A DNA stretch of 64,000 bases, taken from Neobacillus rhizosphaerae. Its GTDB lineage: Bacteria; Bacillota; Bacilli; Bacillales; Cytobacillaceae. Below the pieces are notes generated by a model that was not told the DNA's origin, made no database searches, and worked only from the letters and a program-made list of their open reading frames with translations. Below are positions 53,401-61,533 of this stretch, piece by piece (the first letter of the stretch is position 1; the number at the start of each line of letters is the position of its first letter). The position numbers and the translations under genes were made by a program. The DNA is taken from the NCBI RefSeq assembly GCF_937468385.1, contig NZ_CALBWS010000018.1, forward strand, positions 36,318 through 100,317. The letters run 5' to 3'.

Positions 53401-54935
53401 TCAATGGCGGGGTTGGTGACCACGGCGACACTTTCCTTAATATAATCAGCAATATTGACTCTCTCAGGATTAAGGGCAGCGAGCGGAGCGTCATGACCGA
53501 GTGAACGAATCGGCTCCACACCTTTTTCGGCCATTTGTTCGATTAACTGGATATGATCACGTTCCCAGCCAAAGGCTTTATATTGGCCGTTATGGATTTT
53601 ATCAGGATAATTCATGGTAATTGTTTTACTTAGTGACGGCGGCTGTAAACGTAATCTAGATCCACTAATATTCACCCGTTGAGAAAAACGGTTATAAACC
53701 TTAACCTGATATCGGTCCTGCTCATAAACTTCCAATTTTTCACCGTTCCATTTGAAACCGACCTTCTCACCAGGTGCCAAAGGCTTCGGATCATTCACGT
53801 ATTCACTGGAAGAGATAATGCCTGGTTCAGAAGAAAATAAATAGGAGCTTTCGGTTTCGAGCATCCAAAGTGGACGAAGGCCAAGTGCATCGACACTAAA
53901 TACGGCTTCATCACCAAATCTTGAAATAATTCCAGCTGGTCCTTGGGCGAAATGTCCCCAGGCTTCTCTTAAATAGGTGTATAAATCTTGAAGATTTTCA
54001 GCATAAGCCTTTATTTCATTGATAATTGGCGGGAACAATAGGTCCATCGCTTCAAATAATGAATAACCATCACGGCAAATTAAAGTTTCCATCGTTCGGC
54101 TTAAATCCTGTGAATCACTGCCGTCTTTAACAAGAGGTACACCAATCATTCTCGCTTCATCACGAAGCTTCGAGATCGTATTAATTTCACCATTATGTCC
54201 TAAGACACTAAAAGGCTGTACCCGGAAAAAGCTTGAAAGAGTATTGGTAGAATAACGATTATGGCCAAGTGTCATGGTCGATGCAATAAGCGGATTTGCT
54301 AAGTCATGATAATAACGTGGGAGAATGTCTCCGGCTCCCATTACTTTATAAACGACATGATTTTGGCTAAGTGAGGCAACATGAACATGTTCGTTCGTTT
54401 CAAAATCGACTAAAGTTTCGAATAGGACCCTCGTTAATTCTTGGCCGTTTTTGGATGAAAGACAGGCAAACTGCCAAAAAACCGGATTTTCTTGAATCGC
54501 GATTGGGCCGAGGGCTGATGAATCCGTTACTTCATCGGTTTCAAGAACTAGTTCTAATTCATATTTTGCTAGTTTTTTTAGCAATTCTTGTTTAATAGTC
54601 GGATACCAGTTTGCTTCTTGACTGATAAATACATGACCAACAGCAAATTCTTCTTTATCGACTAGAAGTGGATCAAGGCCTTTCGCGCGCAATTTTTCCT
54701 TCCAGAGCCCTGTTGGAATATCCGTATGAATGCCAACACCGTCTCCTTCTCCATTAATAAAACCGGCACGATGATTCATTGTCCCAAGTGCATTTATGCA
54801 ATCAAAAATATTTTTTCTCGTTGGCCGTTTGCTCTTTTCAAGGCAAGCGACAATTCCGCACGCATCGTGCTCGTGTTTGTGGAAATCTTTAAAAAGGGAA
54901 GGGGTCCATTTTTGTGTCATCTTGTTTGGCTTCAT
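50448..54935 (-). CDS. gltB: Glutamate synthase, large-subunit type
   Basis: A 1495-aa enzyme making glutamate from glutamine and 2-oxoglutarate. The class II amidotransferase domain (about 26-420) has nucleophile Cys26 in HDACGIVA, exposed by propeptide removal. A central domain and the FMN barrel follow, with GEGGEIKDMLGKYP and PGEGGHLPGSKV. The 3Fe-4S cysteines are in CTTCRGCHLDTCHVG. The GXGXG beta-helix closes it. No small subunit (gltD) or gltC lies nearby. It is divergent from B. subtilis GltA at the N terminus, so it may use another electron donor such as ferredoxin (inference). The AGGAGGTGAG lies 20 bases from the ATG, unusually far. Confidence 0.92.
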   Translation of the reverse strand: MKPNKMTQKWTPSLFKDFHKHEHDACGIVACLEKSKRPTRKNIFDCINALGTMNHRAGFINGEGDGVGIHTDIPTGLWKEKLRAKGLDPLLVDKEEFAVGHVFISQEANWYPTIKQELLKKLAKYELELVLETDEVTDSSALGPIAIQENPVFWQFACLSSKNGQELTRVLFETLVDFETNEHVHVASLSQNHVVYKVMGAGDILPRYYHDLANPLIASTMTLGHNRYSTNTLSSFFRVQPFSVLGHNGEINTISKLRDEARMIGVPLVKDGSDSQDLSRTMETLICRDGYSLFEAMDLLFPPIINEIKAYAENLQDLYTYLREAWGHFAQGPAGIISRFGDEAVFSVDALGLRPLWMLETESSYLFSSEPGIISSSEYVNDPKPLAPGEKVGFKWNGEKLEVYEQDRYQVKVYNRFSQRVNISGSRLRLQPPSLSKTITMNYPDKIHNGQYKAFGWERDHIQLIEQMAEKGVEPIRSLGHDAPLAALNPERVNIADYIKESVAVVTNPAIDRDRETEHFSTRVIIGKRPTLFFKEQTETVIELTTPLLLEGKAGFTCSENLGQPSFDQIVQHFQEKKLAAFISTTFNKNESIDSALNRLADEAVQAVKSGKTMLILDDAKAHQEDFYWLDPLLITSAIDQALVNAELRRDCSLVLRSAAIRSLHDIITTFGLGADLISPYYMFLTVFDESTKPLTNLYSALTKGLEKVISTIGIHELRGYGRLFSSIGLHEEIANVLNIVNFLGSKELEADFEAMKLDAVKRADDYQNDKERIGKTFHLFPRIWKAIGEVAATGDYKVYRDKISEQEAANPTTIRHLVQLKKSNNPLSPNDVDIRVGDHDLPFLISSMSFGSQNETAFRAYAEGADRLNMISLNGEGGEIKDMLGKYPKTRGQQIASGRFGVNAELLNSSNLLEIKIGQGAKPGEGGHLPGSKVTAKVAEARNATLGSDLISPSNNHDIYSIEDLAQMILELKTANDQAKIAVKVPVVPNIGTIAVGIAKAGADIITLSGFDGGTGAARIHALQFVGLPVEIGVKAAHNALLESGLRHKVEIWADGGMKSAMDVMKIMLLGANRVGFGTLSMLAIGCTTCRGCHLDTCHVGIATQIESEAQAKEHGLRRFVPRQLELAVQGIMNLFTAFGSELKALSASLGIRNLQDAVGHSELLEQVNGGQQLSLSYLLKPLEISQFTKIKASKSIEEVQMQVAAGAEYLDESVEQLHSSREFSSVTSEQRVLGSRVSCHRVRGRLDGSYKQLKPVKLKYKEGSIPGNGLGAYNSEGIEITVNGGGQDGVGKTSFGGNIHVLKSKGKNGLFLNGSVGKGFGYGAQKGLLVAQGNADARAGIRLSGADLIIGGALKKPLPEKEAGNIGANANIKGFAFEYMTNGRGLVLGDPGPWICAGMTGGVIYIRHQPEMGLTKEAIKRRIAKGAKVSVADINEKGKQDINELLGKYTNLLEENGQGEEANQLRALLAAPEHHFVQVLPVKEQADPSVSTE

Positions 54936-54955
54936 CGGTTCATCCGCTAAAGCCG

Positions 54956-54965
54956 CTCACCTCCT
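54956..54965 (-). promoter_or_regulatory. Distant ribosome binding site and minicistron before gltB
   Basis: On the minus strand a near-perfect AGGAGGTGAG ends 20 nt before the gltB ATG, too far for normal use. Between them a three-codon frame (ATG AAC CGA TGA at 54942-54931) overlaps the gltB start as ATGA. Translation may be coupled through this minicistron. Confidence 0.45.
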
Positions 54966-54980
54966 ATGAAACTTTTAGTT

Positions 54981-55160
54981 TTGGAAAAGGGGCGGAGCGC
55001 CGCAAAAACAAATCGCTATATCCAATCGTAGTGAAAAATATACAGATTAGGAGACGAATTAAGTGAAGCTCAGCTCTGCTCACACCGCCTTTATTTTGTT
55101 CGTTTATTCTTTGAATGAAGTGCATTTCCAAAGAAGATGGTGGCATGAAATGCAGTAATA
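54981..55160 (+). repeat. Dispersed structured repeat, copy E (divergent)
   Basis: It keeps GGAAAAGGGGCGGAGCGCCGC at the start and GTGAAGCTCAGCTCTGCTCACACCGCC (split 55063-55089). The middle and the last 60 bases differ strongly from the other copies, so the right end is approximate. It lies antisense inside the gltB leader and is the only copy without a clear terminator in front of it. Confidence 0.75.
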
Positions 55161-55219
55161 AAAGATTAATACTTTAACGAGGTACAAAAGCAAAGGGTAA
55201 AATCAAAAATAATAATATA

Positions 55220-55248
55220 ATATTATCATAAGAATTTTCAGAAATCAA
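55220..55248 (-). promoter_or_regulatory. Candidate gltB promoter
   Basis: On the minus strand TTGATT (55248-55243), 17 bp, TAATAT (55225-55220). The leader to the gltB start would be about 280 nt and include repeat copy E. Confidence 0.5.
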
Positions 55249-55317
55249 ATAAATATACATAAATGTGGATGTGGGATTGAGGGTGAAAATGTGGCGCATA
55301 AACGTAGAAGTTGTTTA

Positions 55318-55332
55318 TTGTAAGCGGTTCCA
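55318..55332 (+). promoter_or_regulatory. cre (CcpA) consensus match upstream of the gltB promoter
   Basis: TTGTAAGCGGTTCCA fits every fixed position of WTGNAANCGNWNNCW. It lies about 70 bases upstream of the gltB -35 element and downstream of hemL. Confidence 0.5.
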
Positions 55333-55339
55333 AACTAGA

Positions 55340-55373
55340 AACAAAAATAAAAGGGAGTGATTTCCACTCCCTT
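55340..55373 (-). terminator. Intrinsic terminator of hemL
   Basis: AAGGGAGT (55351-55358) and ACTCCCTT (55366-55373) pair; on the minus strand TTATTTTTGTTT follows. Confidence 0.88.
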
Positions 55374-55394
55374 TTGTGCATAAAAACTGAATAT

Positions 55395-56693
55395 TTATTC
55401 ACCCTTCAGTAAGGAAAATGCATTGTTTACTGCATGAAGAGTTGCTTCAATATCTTCTTCGGTATGAGCGATCGTTAGGAACCATGCTTCGTATTTTGAT
55501 GGTGCAAGATTAATACCCTGATGGAGCATATGCTTAAAGAACCTAGCGAATATTTCACCGTCTGTGTTTTCCGCTTGCTTGTAGTTTTCAATTTTTTCAG
55601 TTGTAAAATAAACAGTAAATGCACCCTTCAAACGATTAATGGTGATTTGAATATCATATTTCTTAGCGGCCTCTAAAATTCCATCTTCAAGCATTGCACC
55701 TAAACGGTCTAAATAATCATAAATACCGTCTTGCTTTAATACTTCAAGGCAGGCGATTCCGGACAGAATGGATGCAGGATTTCCAGCCATTGTTCCAGCT
55801 TGGTAGGCAGGCCCAAGCGGTGCTACTGTTTCCATGATTTCTTTGCGTCCGCCATATGCACCAATTGGCAGGCCGCCGCCAATGATTTTTCCAAGTACAG
55901 TTAAATCAGGCTGAATGCCTAATAAATCCTGAGCTCCGCCGTACATAAAACGGAAAGCAGTAATAACTTCATCATAGATTACCAGAGCACCGGCAGCGTG
56001 GGTAAGATCATTGACTTGCTGTAGGAAACCTGGTTTTGGCTCCACAATTCCGAAGTTTCCAACGATCGGTTCCACAAGAACTGCTGCAACCTGGGATCCC
56101 CATTTTTCTAATGCTTCTTTAAATGGTTCGATATCATTGAAAGGAACTGTTATGACTTCTTGAGCGATACTTTTTGGAACTCCTGCAGAATCTGGTGTTC
56201 CAAGCGTTGACGGACCGGAACCGGCAGCAACTAGGACAAGGTCTGAGTGACCATGGTAACAGCCGGCAAACTTAATGATTTTATCGCGTCCGGTATAAGC
56301 ACGGGCAACACGAATGGTGGTCATCACCGCTTCTGTTCCGGAATTCACGAAACGAACCTTATCTAATGAGGGAATCGCTTCCTTTAACATTTTTGCAAAT
56401 TTCACTTCATGTGGCGTTGGGGTTCCATAAAGAACACCTGATTCAGCCGCTTTTTTGATTGCTTCTGTAATATGCGGGTGGGCATGTCCGGTAATAATTG
56501 GTCCGTATGCTGCAAGGTAATCGATGTACTGGTTGCCATCGACATCCCAAAAGTAAGCACCTTGACCGCGTTCCATTACAACCGGGGCGCCTCCGCCTAC
56601 TGCCTTATAGGATCGTGATGGGCTGTTTACCCCGCCAACGATATGGTCCAAAGCTTCGCTATGTAGTCGTTCAGAATTTGTAAATTGCACCAT
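55395..56693 (-). CDS. hemL: Glutamate-1-semialdehyde 2,1-aminomutase
   Basis: A 432-aa PLP enzyme of tetrapyrrole synthesis that converts glutamate-1-semialdehyde to 5-aminolevulinate. [34 protein letters not shown] and the PLP-binding Lys in [11 protein letters not shown] are characteristic. The ATG has AAGGAGG upstream on the minus strand. It corresponds by position (after ygaE, before bcp) to B. subtilis GsaB, the second copy outside the hem operon. Monocistronic. Confidence 0.94.
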   Translation of the reverse strand: MVQFTNSERLHSEALDHIVGGVNSPSRSYKAVGGGAPVVMERGQGAYFWDVDGNQYIDYLAAYGPIITGHAHPHITEAIKKAAESGVLYGTPTPHEVKFAKMLKEAIPSLDKVRFVNSGTEAVMTTIRVARAYTGRDKIIKFAGCYHGHSDLVLVAAGSGPSTLGTPDSAGVPKSIAQEVITVPFNDIEPFKEALEKWGSQVAAVLVEPIVGNFGIVEPKPGFLQQVNDLTHAAGALVIYDEVITAFRFMYGGAQDLLGIQPDLTVLGKIIGGGLPIGAYGGRKEIMETVAPLGPAYQAGTMAGNPASILSGIACLEVLKQDGIYDYLDRLGAMLEDGILEAAKKYDIQITINRLKGAFTVYFTTEKIENYKQAENTDGEIFARFFKHMLHQGINLAPSKYEAWFLTIAHTEEDIEATLHAVNNAFSLLKGE

Positions 56694-56850
56694 TTTTCCT
56701 CCTTATATTGTTTCTTTCTTATTTTATCACTTTTTTTTACGACCTTTATCTATTTCAACTTTTAAAAAATTTAATAAAGTGCAGGACAGTTGTTTTAACA
56801 TCTCGATTTAGCTAAACTAATTCATTAGGGTAAGTATCGGGAGGTAAAGA

Positions 56851-57867
56851 ATGAATAATGCGATTGAAGTACAAAAATTAAGAAAAGAATTTAAAGCCTA
56901 TTCAAGTCGGTCCGGCTTAACTGGTGCGTTTAGAGATTTATTCACGAGAAACTATAAAATTGCCCCGGCTGTTAATGATATTAGTTTTTCTGTGAAAAAA
57001 GGTGAAATGGTTGGTTATATTGGCGAAAATGGCGCTGGAAAGTCCACGACCATCAAAATGTTGACGGGTATTTTAACGCCTACTTCCGGGCAAATCAGTG
57101 TTAATGGCATGAATCCACACAAAGAGCGGGAGAAATTTGTGCAAACCATCGGCGTTGTTTTCGGCCAGCGGTCTCAATTATGGTGGGATATCGCCGTTCA
57201 GGAGTCATTCAGGTTGTTGAAAAAAGTTTATAAAGTGTCGGATCAACAATATGACGAGCATATGAATCATGTCATTAAAACCTTGGATATTGAGCCACTT
57301 CTTGATAAGCCTGTTCGTAAACTATCACTTGGTCAAAGAATGCGATGTGAACTGGCGGCAGCATTAATTCACAATCCGCCGTTACTGTTCTTAGATGAGC
57401 CAACGATTGGCTTGGATGTTTTGGTGAAGTTAAAAATCCGGGAATTTTTAAAAGAAATCAACGAGAAATATAACACGACGATTCTTCTCACCACGCATGA
57501 CCTATCTGACATTGAAGCATTGTGCGAGCGGGTCATTATGCTTGATGAAGGAAAGGTGATTTATGATGGGGCTCTTAAGAATTTAAAGGAGACTTTGGGC
57601 GAAGGAAAACAACTGCAGTTTCAGTTTCTTGAAAAAGTGGATCTCATCACGGTTAAACATTTAACAAACGGTATGCCGGTGAAGTGGGAATGGGATGAAA
57701 AGGAACAGATTTTTACTGCAAATATCGAAGACAGCGATGAACTTATATCACAGGTCATTGCTCAGGTTGCTGCCGCTTATAAAATAAAAGATATAAAAAT
57801 TAACGAGACCTCTACAGAGGAAATCATACGCAATATTTATGAAAAGGGTGCGGTAGAAGTTGGATAA
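56851..57867 (+). CDS. ABC-2 type exporter ATP-binding protein
   Basis: A 338-aa ATPase. Walker A GENGAGKST is at 58-66, the signature is LSLGQRMR, Walker B is LLFLDEPTIGLD, and the switch His is in LTTHD. The extended N terminus (EFKAYSSRSGLTGAFRDLFTRNYK) and C-terminal about 100 residues mark the subgroup that pairs with two DUF990-type permeases, possibly for viologen-like drugs or polysaccharide. The start has GGGAGG upstream. First of three overlapping genes. Confidence 0.9.
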   Translation: MNNAIEVQKLRKEFKAYSSRSGLTGAFRDLFTRNYKIAPAVNDISFSVKKGEMVGYIGENGAGKSTTIKMLTGILTPTSGQISVNGMNPHKEREKFVQTIGVVFGQRSQLWWDIAVQESFRLLKKVYKVSDQQYDEHMNHVIKTLDIEPLLDKPVRKLSLGQRMRCELAAALIHNPPLLFLDEPTIGLDVLVKLKIREFLKEINEKYNTTILLTTHDLSDIEALCERVIMLDEGKVIYDGALKNLKETLGEGKQLQFQFLEKVDLITVKHLTNGMPVKWEWDEKEQIFTANIEDSDELISQVIAQVAAAYKIKDIKINETSTEEIIRNIYEKGAVEVG

Positions 57868-58651
57868 ATATTTAGAAATGATAAGAATCCGCTTTTTAAT
57901 GATGCTTGCCTACCGGACAAATTATTATACTGGGATTCTTATCTATGCCATTAACATCGGGGCTTATTATTTTTTATGGACAGCGATTTATGGTGGGAAG
58001 GAGCAAATTCAGGGGCTCTCCGTTGTGCAAATGACCACCTATGTAGCGATTTCCTGGATGGCCCGAGCGTTTTACTTCAACAATCTTGACCGTGAAATGG
58101 CCATGGAAATCATGGAGGGGAAAGTTGCGGTAGAACTAATTAGACCCTACAATTATCTCGGAATGAAAACGATGCAAGGGTTGGGGGAAGGGATATTTCG
58201 CCTATTTTTCTTCTCAGCACCAGGACTGGTCATTGTTTATTTTGTTTTTCCTATCCGGTTTACGTGGGACCTAAGCGTGTGGGGGTTATTTGCCATCTCC
58301 ATCCTGCTGAGCTTTTTAATTAATACGCAACTAAATTTATTAACGGGGATAACGACTTTCTTCTTATATAATAATACAGGTCTGATTCGGGCCAAACGCG
58401 TTGTCATTGATTTGTTTTCCGGCCTACTCCTGCCAATTAGTTTTTTTCCTGGCTGGGCACAAGGTATCATGAAATTCCTTCCTTTTCAAGGTATTAGCTA
58501 TATACCGAGTATGATTTTTACGAAAGGCTTTTCACATCAGCAGACAATCGAAGCGCTTGGCCAGCAGCTATTATGGGTAATTATATTAATGATCCCGATC
58601 CAATTTCTCTGGCATGTGGCGAAGAAACAGCTGGTTATTCAAGGGGGGTAA
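57860..58651 (+). CDS. ABC-2 family transporter permease (first)
   Basis: A 263-aa protein with about six membrane segments (YYTGILIYAINIGAYYFLWTAIY; FLINTQLNLLTGITTFFLYN; ILMIPIQFLWHVA). It matches the PF06182-type permeases. The TTG start at 57860 overlaps the ATPase gene by 8 bases and has a weak ribosome binding site; an ATG at 57878 is an alternative. Forms the channel with the next protein. Confidence 0.85.
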   Translation: MDKYLEMIRIRFLMMLAYRTNYYTGILIYAINIGAYYFLWTAIYGGKEQIQGLSVVQMTTYVAISWMARAFYFNNLDREMAMEIMEGKVAVELIRPYNYLGMKTMQGLGEGIFRLFFFSAPGLVIVYFVFPIRFTWDLSVWGLFAISILLSFLINTQLNLLTGITTFFLYNNTGLIRAKRVVIDLFSGLLLPISFFPGWAQGIMKFLPFQGISYIPSMIFTKGFSHQQTIEALGQQLLWVIILMIPIQFLWHVAKKQLVIQGG

Positions 58652-59440
58652 ATGTTGTTTTACATATCGATGTTTTTCCAATATCTTTCGCAGTATTTAA
58701 AAACAAGACTGCAATATCGGGCTGACTTGTTTGTTGAGTTTTTCTCGGATTTACTTTCACAGGCTATCAATCTGGTCTTTATATTAGTCGTTTTTGGCCA
58801 CACTAATTCGCTGCATGGCTGGAACCGGGATGAAATAATTTTTATTTATGGCTTTTTCTTAGTTCCTTATGCGGTCTTTTCTGCCTTTTTTAATATTTGG
58901 GATTTTAATGAACGATATATCGTGAAGGGGGAATTCGACCGGATTTTAACAAGACCCATCCATAGTCTGTTTCAAATCATTCTTGAACGGCTTGAACTGG
59001 AATCCTTAATCGGCGCAATTACTGGGCTTGCAGTCATGTTTTATGCCGGCATCAGGCTTGGCCTTAAGTTGAACTGGTATGATCCGTTTCTATTTATTGT
59101 TTTTGTTATCGGTGGAGCGCTTGTTTATGGTGGGGTTTTTATTATGCTAGCGTGCATAAGCTTTTGGGCCGATGCACGAACGTCCCTCATGCCGATGATG
59201 TACAATATTAGTAACTACGGCAGGTACCCGGTTAATATTTATAATAAATTAATCCGCTTTGTGTTAACCTGGATATTGCCGTTTGCTTTCGTTGGCGTTT
59301 ACCCCGCTGCCTTTTTTCTCGGAAAAAAAGAATGGTTTTGGTATTCGTTTTTAACACCAGTGATTGGCATAACCTTTTTTATTCTTTCCGTTCTCTTATG
59401 GAATCAAGGGGTCAAAAAATATCGGGGAGCAGGGAATTAA
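58652..59440 (+). CDS. ABC-2 family transporter permease (second)
   Basis: A 262-aa protein with about six membrane segments (LLSQAINLVFILVVFGH; FFLVPYAVFSAFFNIWDF; LFIVFVIGGALVYGGVFIMLACISFW; WILPFAFVGVYPAAFFLG). The ATG directly follows the previous stop codon, with AAGGGGGG upstream. Family PF06182-like, paralogous to the gene before it. Heteromeric pore with it is inferred. An intrinsic terminator ends the operon. Confidence 0.87.
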   Translation: MLFYISMFFQYLSQYLKTRLQYRADLFVEFFSDLLSQAINLVFILVVFGHTNSLHGWNRDEIIFIYGFFLVPYAVFSAFFNIWDFNERYIVKGEFDRILTRPIHSLFQIILERLELESLIGAITGLAVMFYAGIRLGLKLNWYDPFLFIVFVIGGALVYGGVFIMLACISFWADARTSLMPMMYNISNYGRYPVNIYNKLIRFVLTWILPFAFVGVYPAAFFLGKKEWFWYSFLTPVIGITFFILSVLLWNQGVKKYRGAGN

Positions 59441-59491
59441 CGAAGCAATAGTTGACCATGAATAGTTGAGCTTGAATTTTTTAATAAAATG

Positions 59492-59517
59492 AAACCAGGC
59501 TTTTGCCTGGTTTTTGA
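59492..59517 (+). terminator. Intrinsic terminator after the ABC-2 exporter operon
   Basis: AAACCAGGC and GCCTGGTTT arms around TTTT, with a T-run after them. Confidence 0.9.
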
Positions 59518-59581
59518 TATTTTATGGTCCAAGCCTGCATAGAAATAGAATAACTCTCGTTGAAATCAGAGGTGGTTTTTA

Positions 59582-59977
59582 ATGTTCTATTTCTTGCTAC
59601 CAATCGTAATTTTTTGCATTTTCATGAGTATCCGAACATTGTTTGTACCAAATACTGTTAAGGGTAAGATGGTATCGATTCATAATTTTTTTTATCTGGG
59701 AATGTGCTACCTAACTGTCATCATTGGTTATGGTCTTATTTATTTGCTCTTTGAATTGATGGGAATGTCTGTACTGGTGGAAGCAAATAAAGAAAGTGGG
59801 AATCATAATTTTTTTGAAACAAGTTTTTATTTTAGTGCAATGATGTTGTTTTCTGTAGGTAATGGAGATGTTGTCCCACATGGGATTGGTAGATTTATTG
59901 CTGTTACTGAAGCGTTAATTGGCTATACTTTACCGGCAGCCTTTGTTGCCAGAGTCATGTTTGAACGTGAAAAATAA
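59582..59977 (+). CDS. Two-helix potassium-channel-like membrane protein
   Basis: A 131-aa membrane protein. Hydrophobic segments lie at about 2-20, 38-60 and 102-126, with a pore-helix-like stretch FFETSFYFSAMMLF at 77-90. SVGNGDVVP at 91-99 occupies the selectivity-filter position of the Ion_trans_2 family, where the canonical sequence is TVGYGD. The Tyr to Asn change may alter selectivity. No cytosolic RCK/TrkA domain is attached. The start has AGAGGTGG upstream. Single gene; physiological role unknown. Confidence 0.78.
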   Translation: MFYFLLPIVIFCIFMSIRTLFVPNTVKGKMVSIHNFFYLGMCYLTVIIGYGLIYLLFELMGMSVLVEANKESGNHNFFETSFYFSAMMLFSVGNGDVVPHGIGRFIAVTEALIGYTLPAAFVARVMFEREK

Positions 59978-59979
59978 AG

Positions 59980-60000
59980 CTTTTCGTGCAGAAAAGTTGT
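59980..60000 (+). terminator. Weak terminator after the channel-like gene
   Basis: CTTTTC-GTGCA-GAAAAG hairpin followed by TTGTTTTG. Short stem, weak call. Confidence 0.5.
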
Positions 60001-60061
60001 TTTGTTTTCCAACTTTGGTTAGGCTATTGATAGGAATATTTTACAAGGTGGAGTGAATAAG

Positions 60062-60529
60062 ATGACAGTTCAAATTGGAAAACAGGCACCCGATTTTAGA
60101 TTAGAAGCAAATAACGGTGAAACAGTATCATTAGCAAATTTTAAAGGGAAAAATGTAGTGCTTTATTTTTATCCCAAGGACATGACACCAGGGTGCACAA
60201 CAGAAGCATGTGATTTTCGAGACCAAGCTCACCAATTTAATGACGTGAATGCTGTTATCTTGGGTGTAAGTCCGGATCCAGTTGAACGCCATCAAAAGTT
60301 TGTCGAGAAATATGGACTGCCATTCATGCTACTTGCAGATACGGACCACCAAATGGCCGAAGACTATGGAGTTTGGAAACTAAAGAAGAATTTTGGAAAA
60401 GAATACATGGGAATTGAGAGATCTACTTTTATAATTGATAAAGAAGGTAAAATCGTCAAGGAATGGAGAAAGGTTCAAGTGAAGGGGCATGTTGAAGAGG
60501 CATTATCTTTTATTCGAGAAAACTTATAA
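60062..60529 (+). CDS. bcp: Thioredoxin-dependent thiol peroxidase (Bcp/PrxQ)
   Basis: A 155-aa peroxiredoxin. Peroxidatic Cys45 and resolving Cys50 lie in TPGCTTEACDFRD, the PrxQ spacing of five. The active-site Arg is in ERSTFII. It reduces H2O2 and organic peroxides with thioredoxin. The ATG at 60062 has AAGGTGGAG 8 nt upstream; a GTG at 60053 overlaps that site. B. subtilis YgaF is the direct counterpart and also lies just upstream of perR, though here a cobalamin gene intervenes. Confidence 0.95.
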   Translation: MTVQIGKQAPDFRLEANNGETVSLANFKGKNVVLYFYPKDMTPGCTTEACDFRDQAHQFNDVNAVILGVSPDPVERHQKFVEKYGLPFMLLADTDHQMAEDYGVWKLKKNFGKEYMGIERSTFIIDKEGKIVKEWRKVQVKGHVEEALSFIRENL

Positions 60530-60634
60530 TTCACATTTTTTAAGCCTATTTTCGCGATAAAAGGCATTTGTCCAATGCAACTAAACGTGATTTGAATATC
60601 ATTTTATTAGGGCATACCTCCTCAGATAAATTTT

Positions 60635-60661
60635 GGGTCCATAGTGGCCCTTTTTTTTTTG
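60635..60661 (+). terminator. Intrinsic terminator after bcp
   Basis: A short GGGTC / GGCCC stem with one G-T pair and ten or more T. An AGGGC further left (about 60609) can pair with the same arm, so the hairpin may be larger. Confidence 0.7.
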
Positions 60662-60802
60662 CTTAAAATAGGATTTCTTTATTTCAAGTTTTCTTAATAT
60701 ATATAGGTGATATGATGAAGAAAATATTTACTTTCTGTCTGTCAAAGGAGAAGGAGTCATTGTGTAGTAAAAAACTTCATCGATATCATAGGGGGATATA
60801 AA

Positions 60803-61351
60803 ATGAAAATCTATACCAAAACAGGTGATAAGGGAACAACTTCTCTCATTTACGGACAAAGGGTGGCAAAGAACGACTTACGAGTGGAAGCCTACGGGAC
60901 TTGTGATGAAACCAATTCTCTAATTGGACTTGCGCTAAGTCATTTAAATAAGGAAAATTTTCAAGGGAAAGAAATAATTGAAAAGGTATATCATAAAATA
61001 CAAACAAATCTTTTTCATGTTGGTGCAGAATTAGCGACCCCAAAAGGAAAGATAGTAAAATGGTCGCTTGATTCATCAGATATTGAGGAAATGGAAAAAC
61101 AAATTGATGATTGGAACGCAGTGCTTCCGGAATTAACAAATTTTATTTTGCCTGGGGGACATCCTGCTGGGTCTGCCTTTCATGTGGCACGAACAACTGC
61201 AAGGAGATCGGAAAGATGTGCGGTTTCTTTAGGTGAGGATGTAAATCCCCTTGTTTTGGCCTATTTAAATCGGCTTTCAGATTTATTGTTTGTGACCGCT
61301 CGTTATGTGAATCATCAGCTAGGGGCAGTTGAAAAGACATTGCATAGTTAA
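60803..61351 (+). CDS. Cob(I)yrinic acid a,c-diamide adenosyltransferase (PduO type)
   Basis: A 182-aa enzyme that adenosylates cob(I)alamin with ATP. The N-terminal TKTGDKGTTSLIYGQRVAK binds ATP, and ARTTARRSERC with LAYLNRLSDLLFV are PduO signatures. The ATG has ATAGGGGG upstream. No cobalamin riboswitch motif was found in the 273 bases before it. B. subtilis YvqK is the same family but lies elsewhere, so this gene is an insertion in the conserved bcp-perR order. Confidence 0.93.
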   Translation: MKIYTKTGDKGTTSLIYGQRVAKNDLRVEAYGTCDETNSLIGLALSHLNKENFQGKEIIEKVYHKIQTNLFHVGAELATPKGKIVKWSLDSSDIEEMEKQIDDWNAVLPELTNFILPGGHPAGSAFHVARTTARRSERCAVSLGEDVNPLVLAYLNRLSDLLFVTARYVNHQLGAVEKTLHS

Positions 61352-61379
61352 AAAAAGAAACATTCCTGTTTGTCCTGCA

Positions 61380-61456
61380 TTTACGGGCAGTAAGACCCTA
61401 CTTCAAGACTTAAAGGGAACAAAAAAGGATAGGTAGGGGGGACAACTGCCCGTAAA
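61380..61456. repeat. 77-bp two-stem hairpin element
   Basis: TTTACGGGCAGT (61380-61391) and ACTGCCCGTAAA (61445-61456) are perfect 12-bp arms. Inside them CCCTAC and GTAGGG pair again, leaving a purine-rich loop. No T-run follows, so it is not a normal terminator. It sits between the adenosyltransferase gene and perR; related sequences are known to me from other Bacillus intergenic regions, from memory. Confidence 0.8.
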
Positions 61457-61533
61457 AGCCCGATTGGTTCAACTAACAATCAATGGATAAAGGCATTCCA
61501 CTGATTGAAGTTTCACTTTATTAGATTACAATA

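Noticed and set aside
54964..55146. Minus-strand 60-residue frame ending LRRSAPFPKLKVS
   Set aside because: It is the antisense of repeat copy E. Such short frames are by-products of the repeat.
60662..60802. Cobalamin riboswitch before the adenosyltransferase gene
   Set aside because: No B12-box or matching conserved core was found in the leader.
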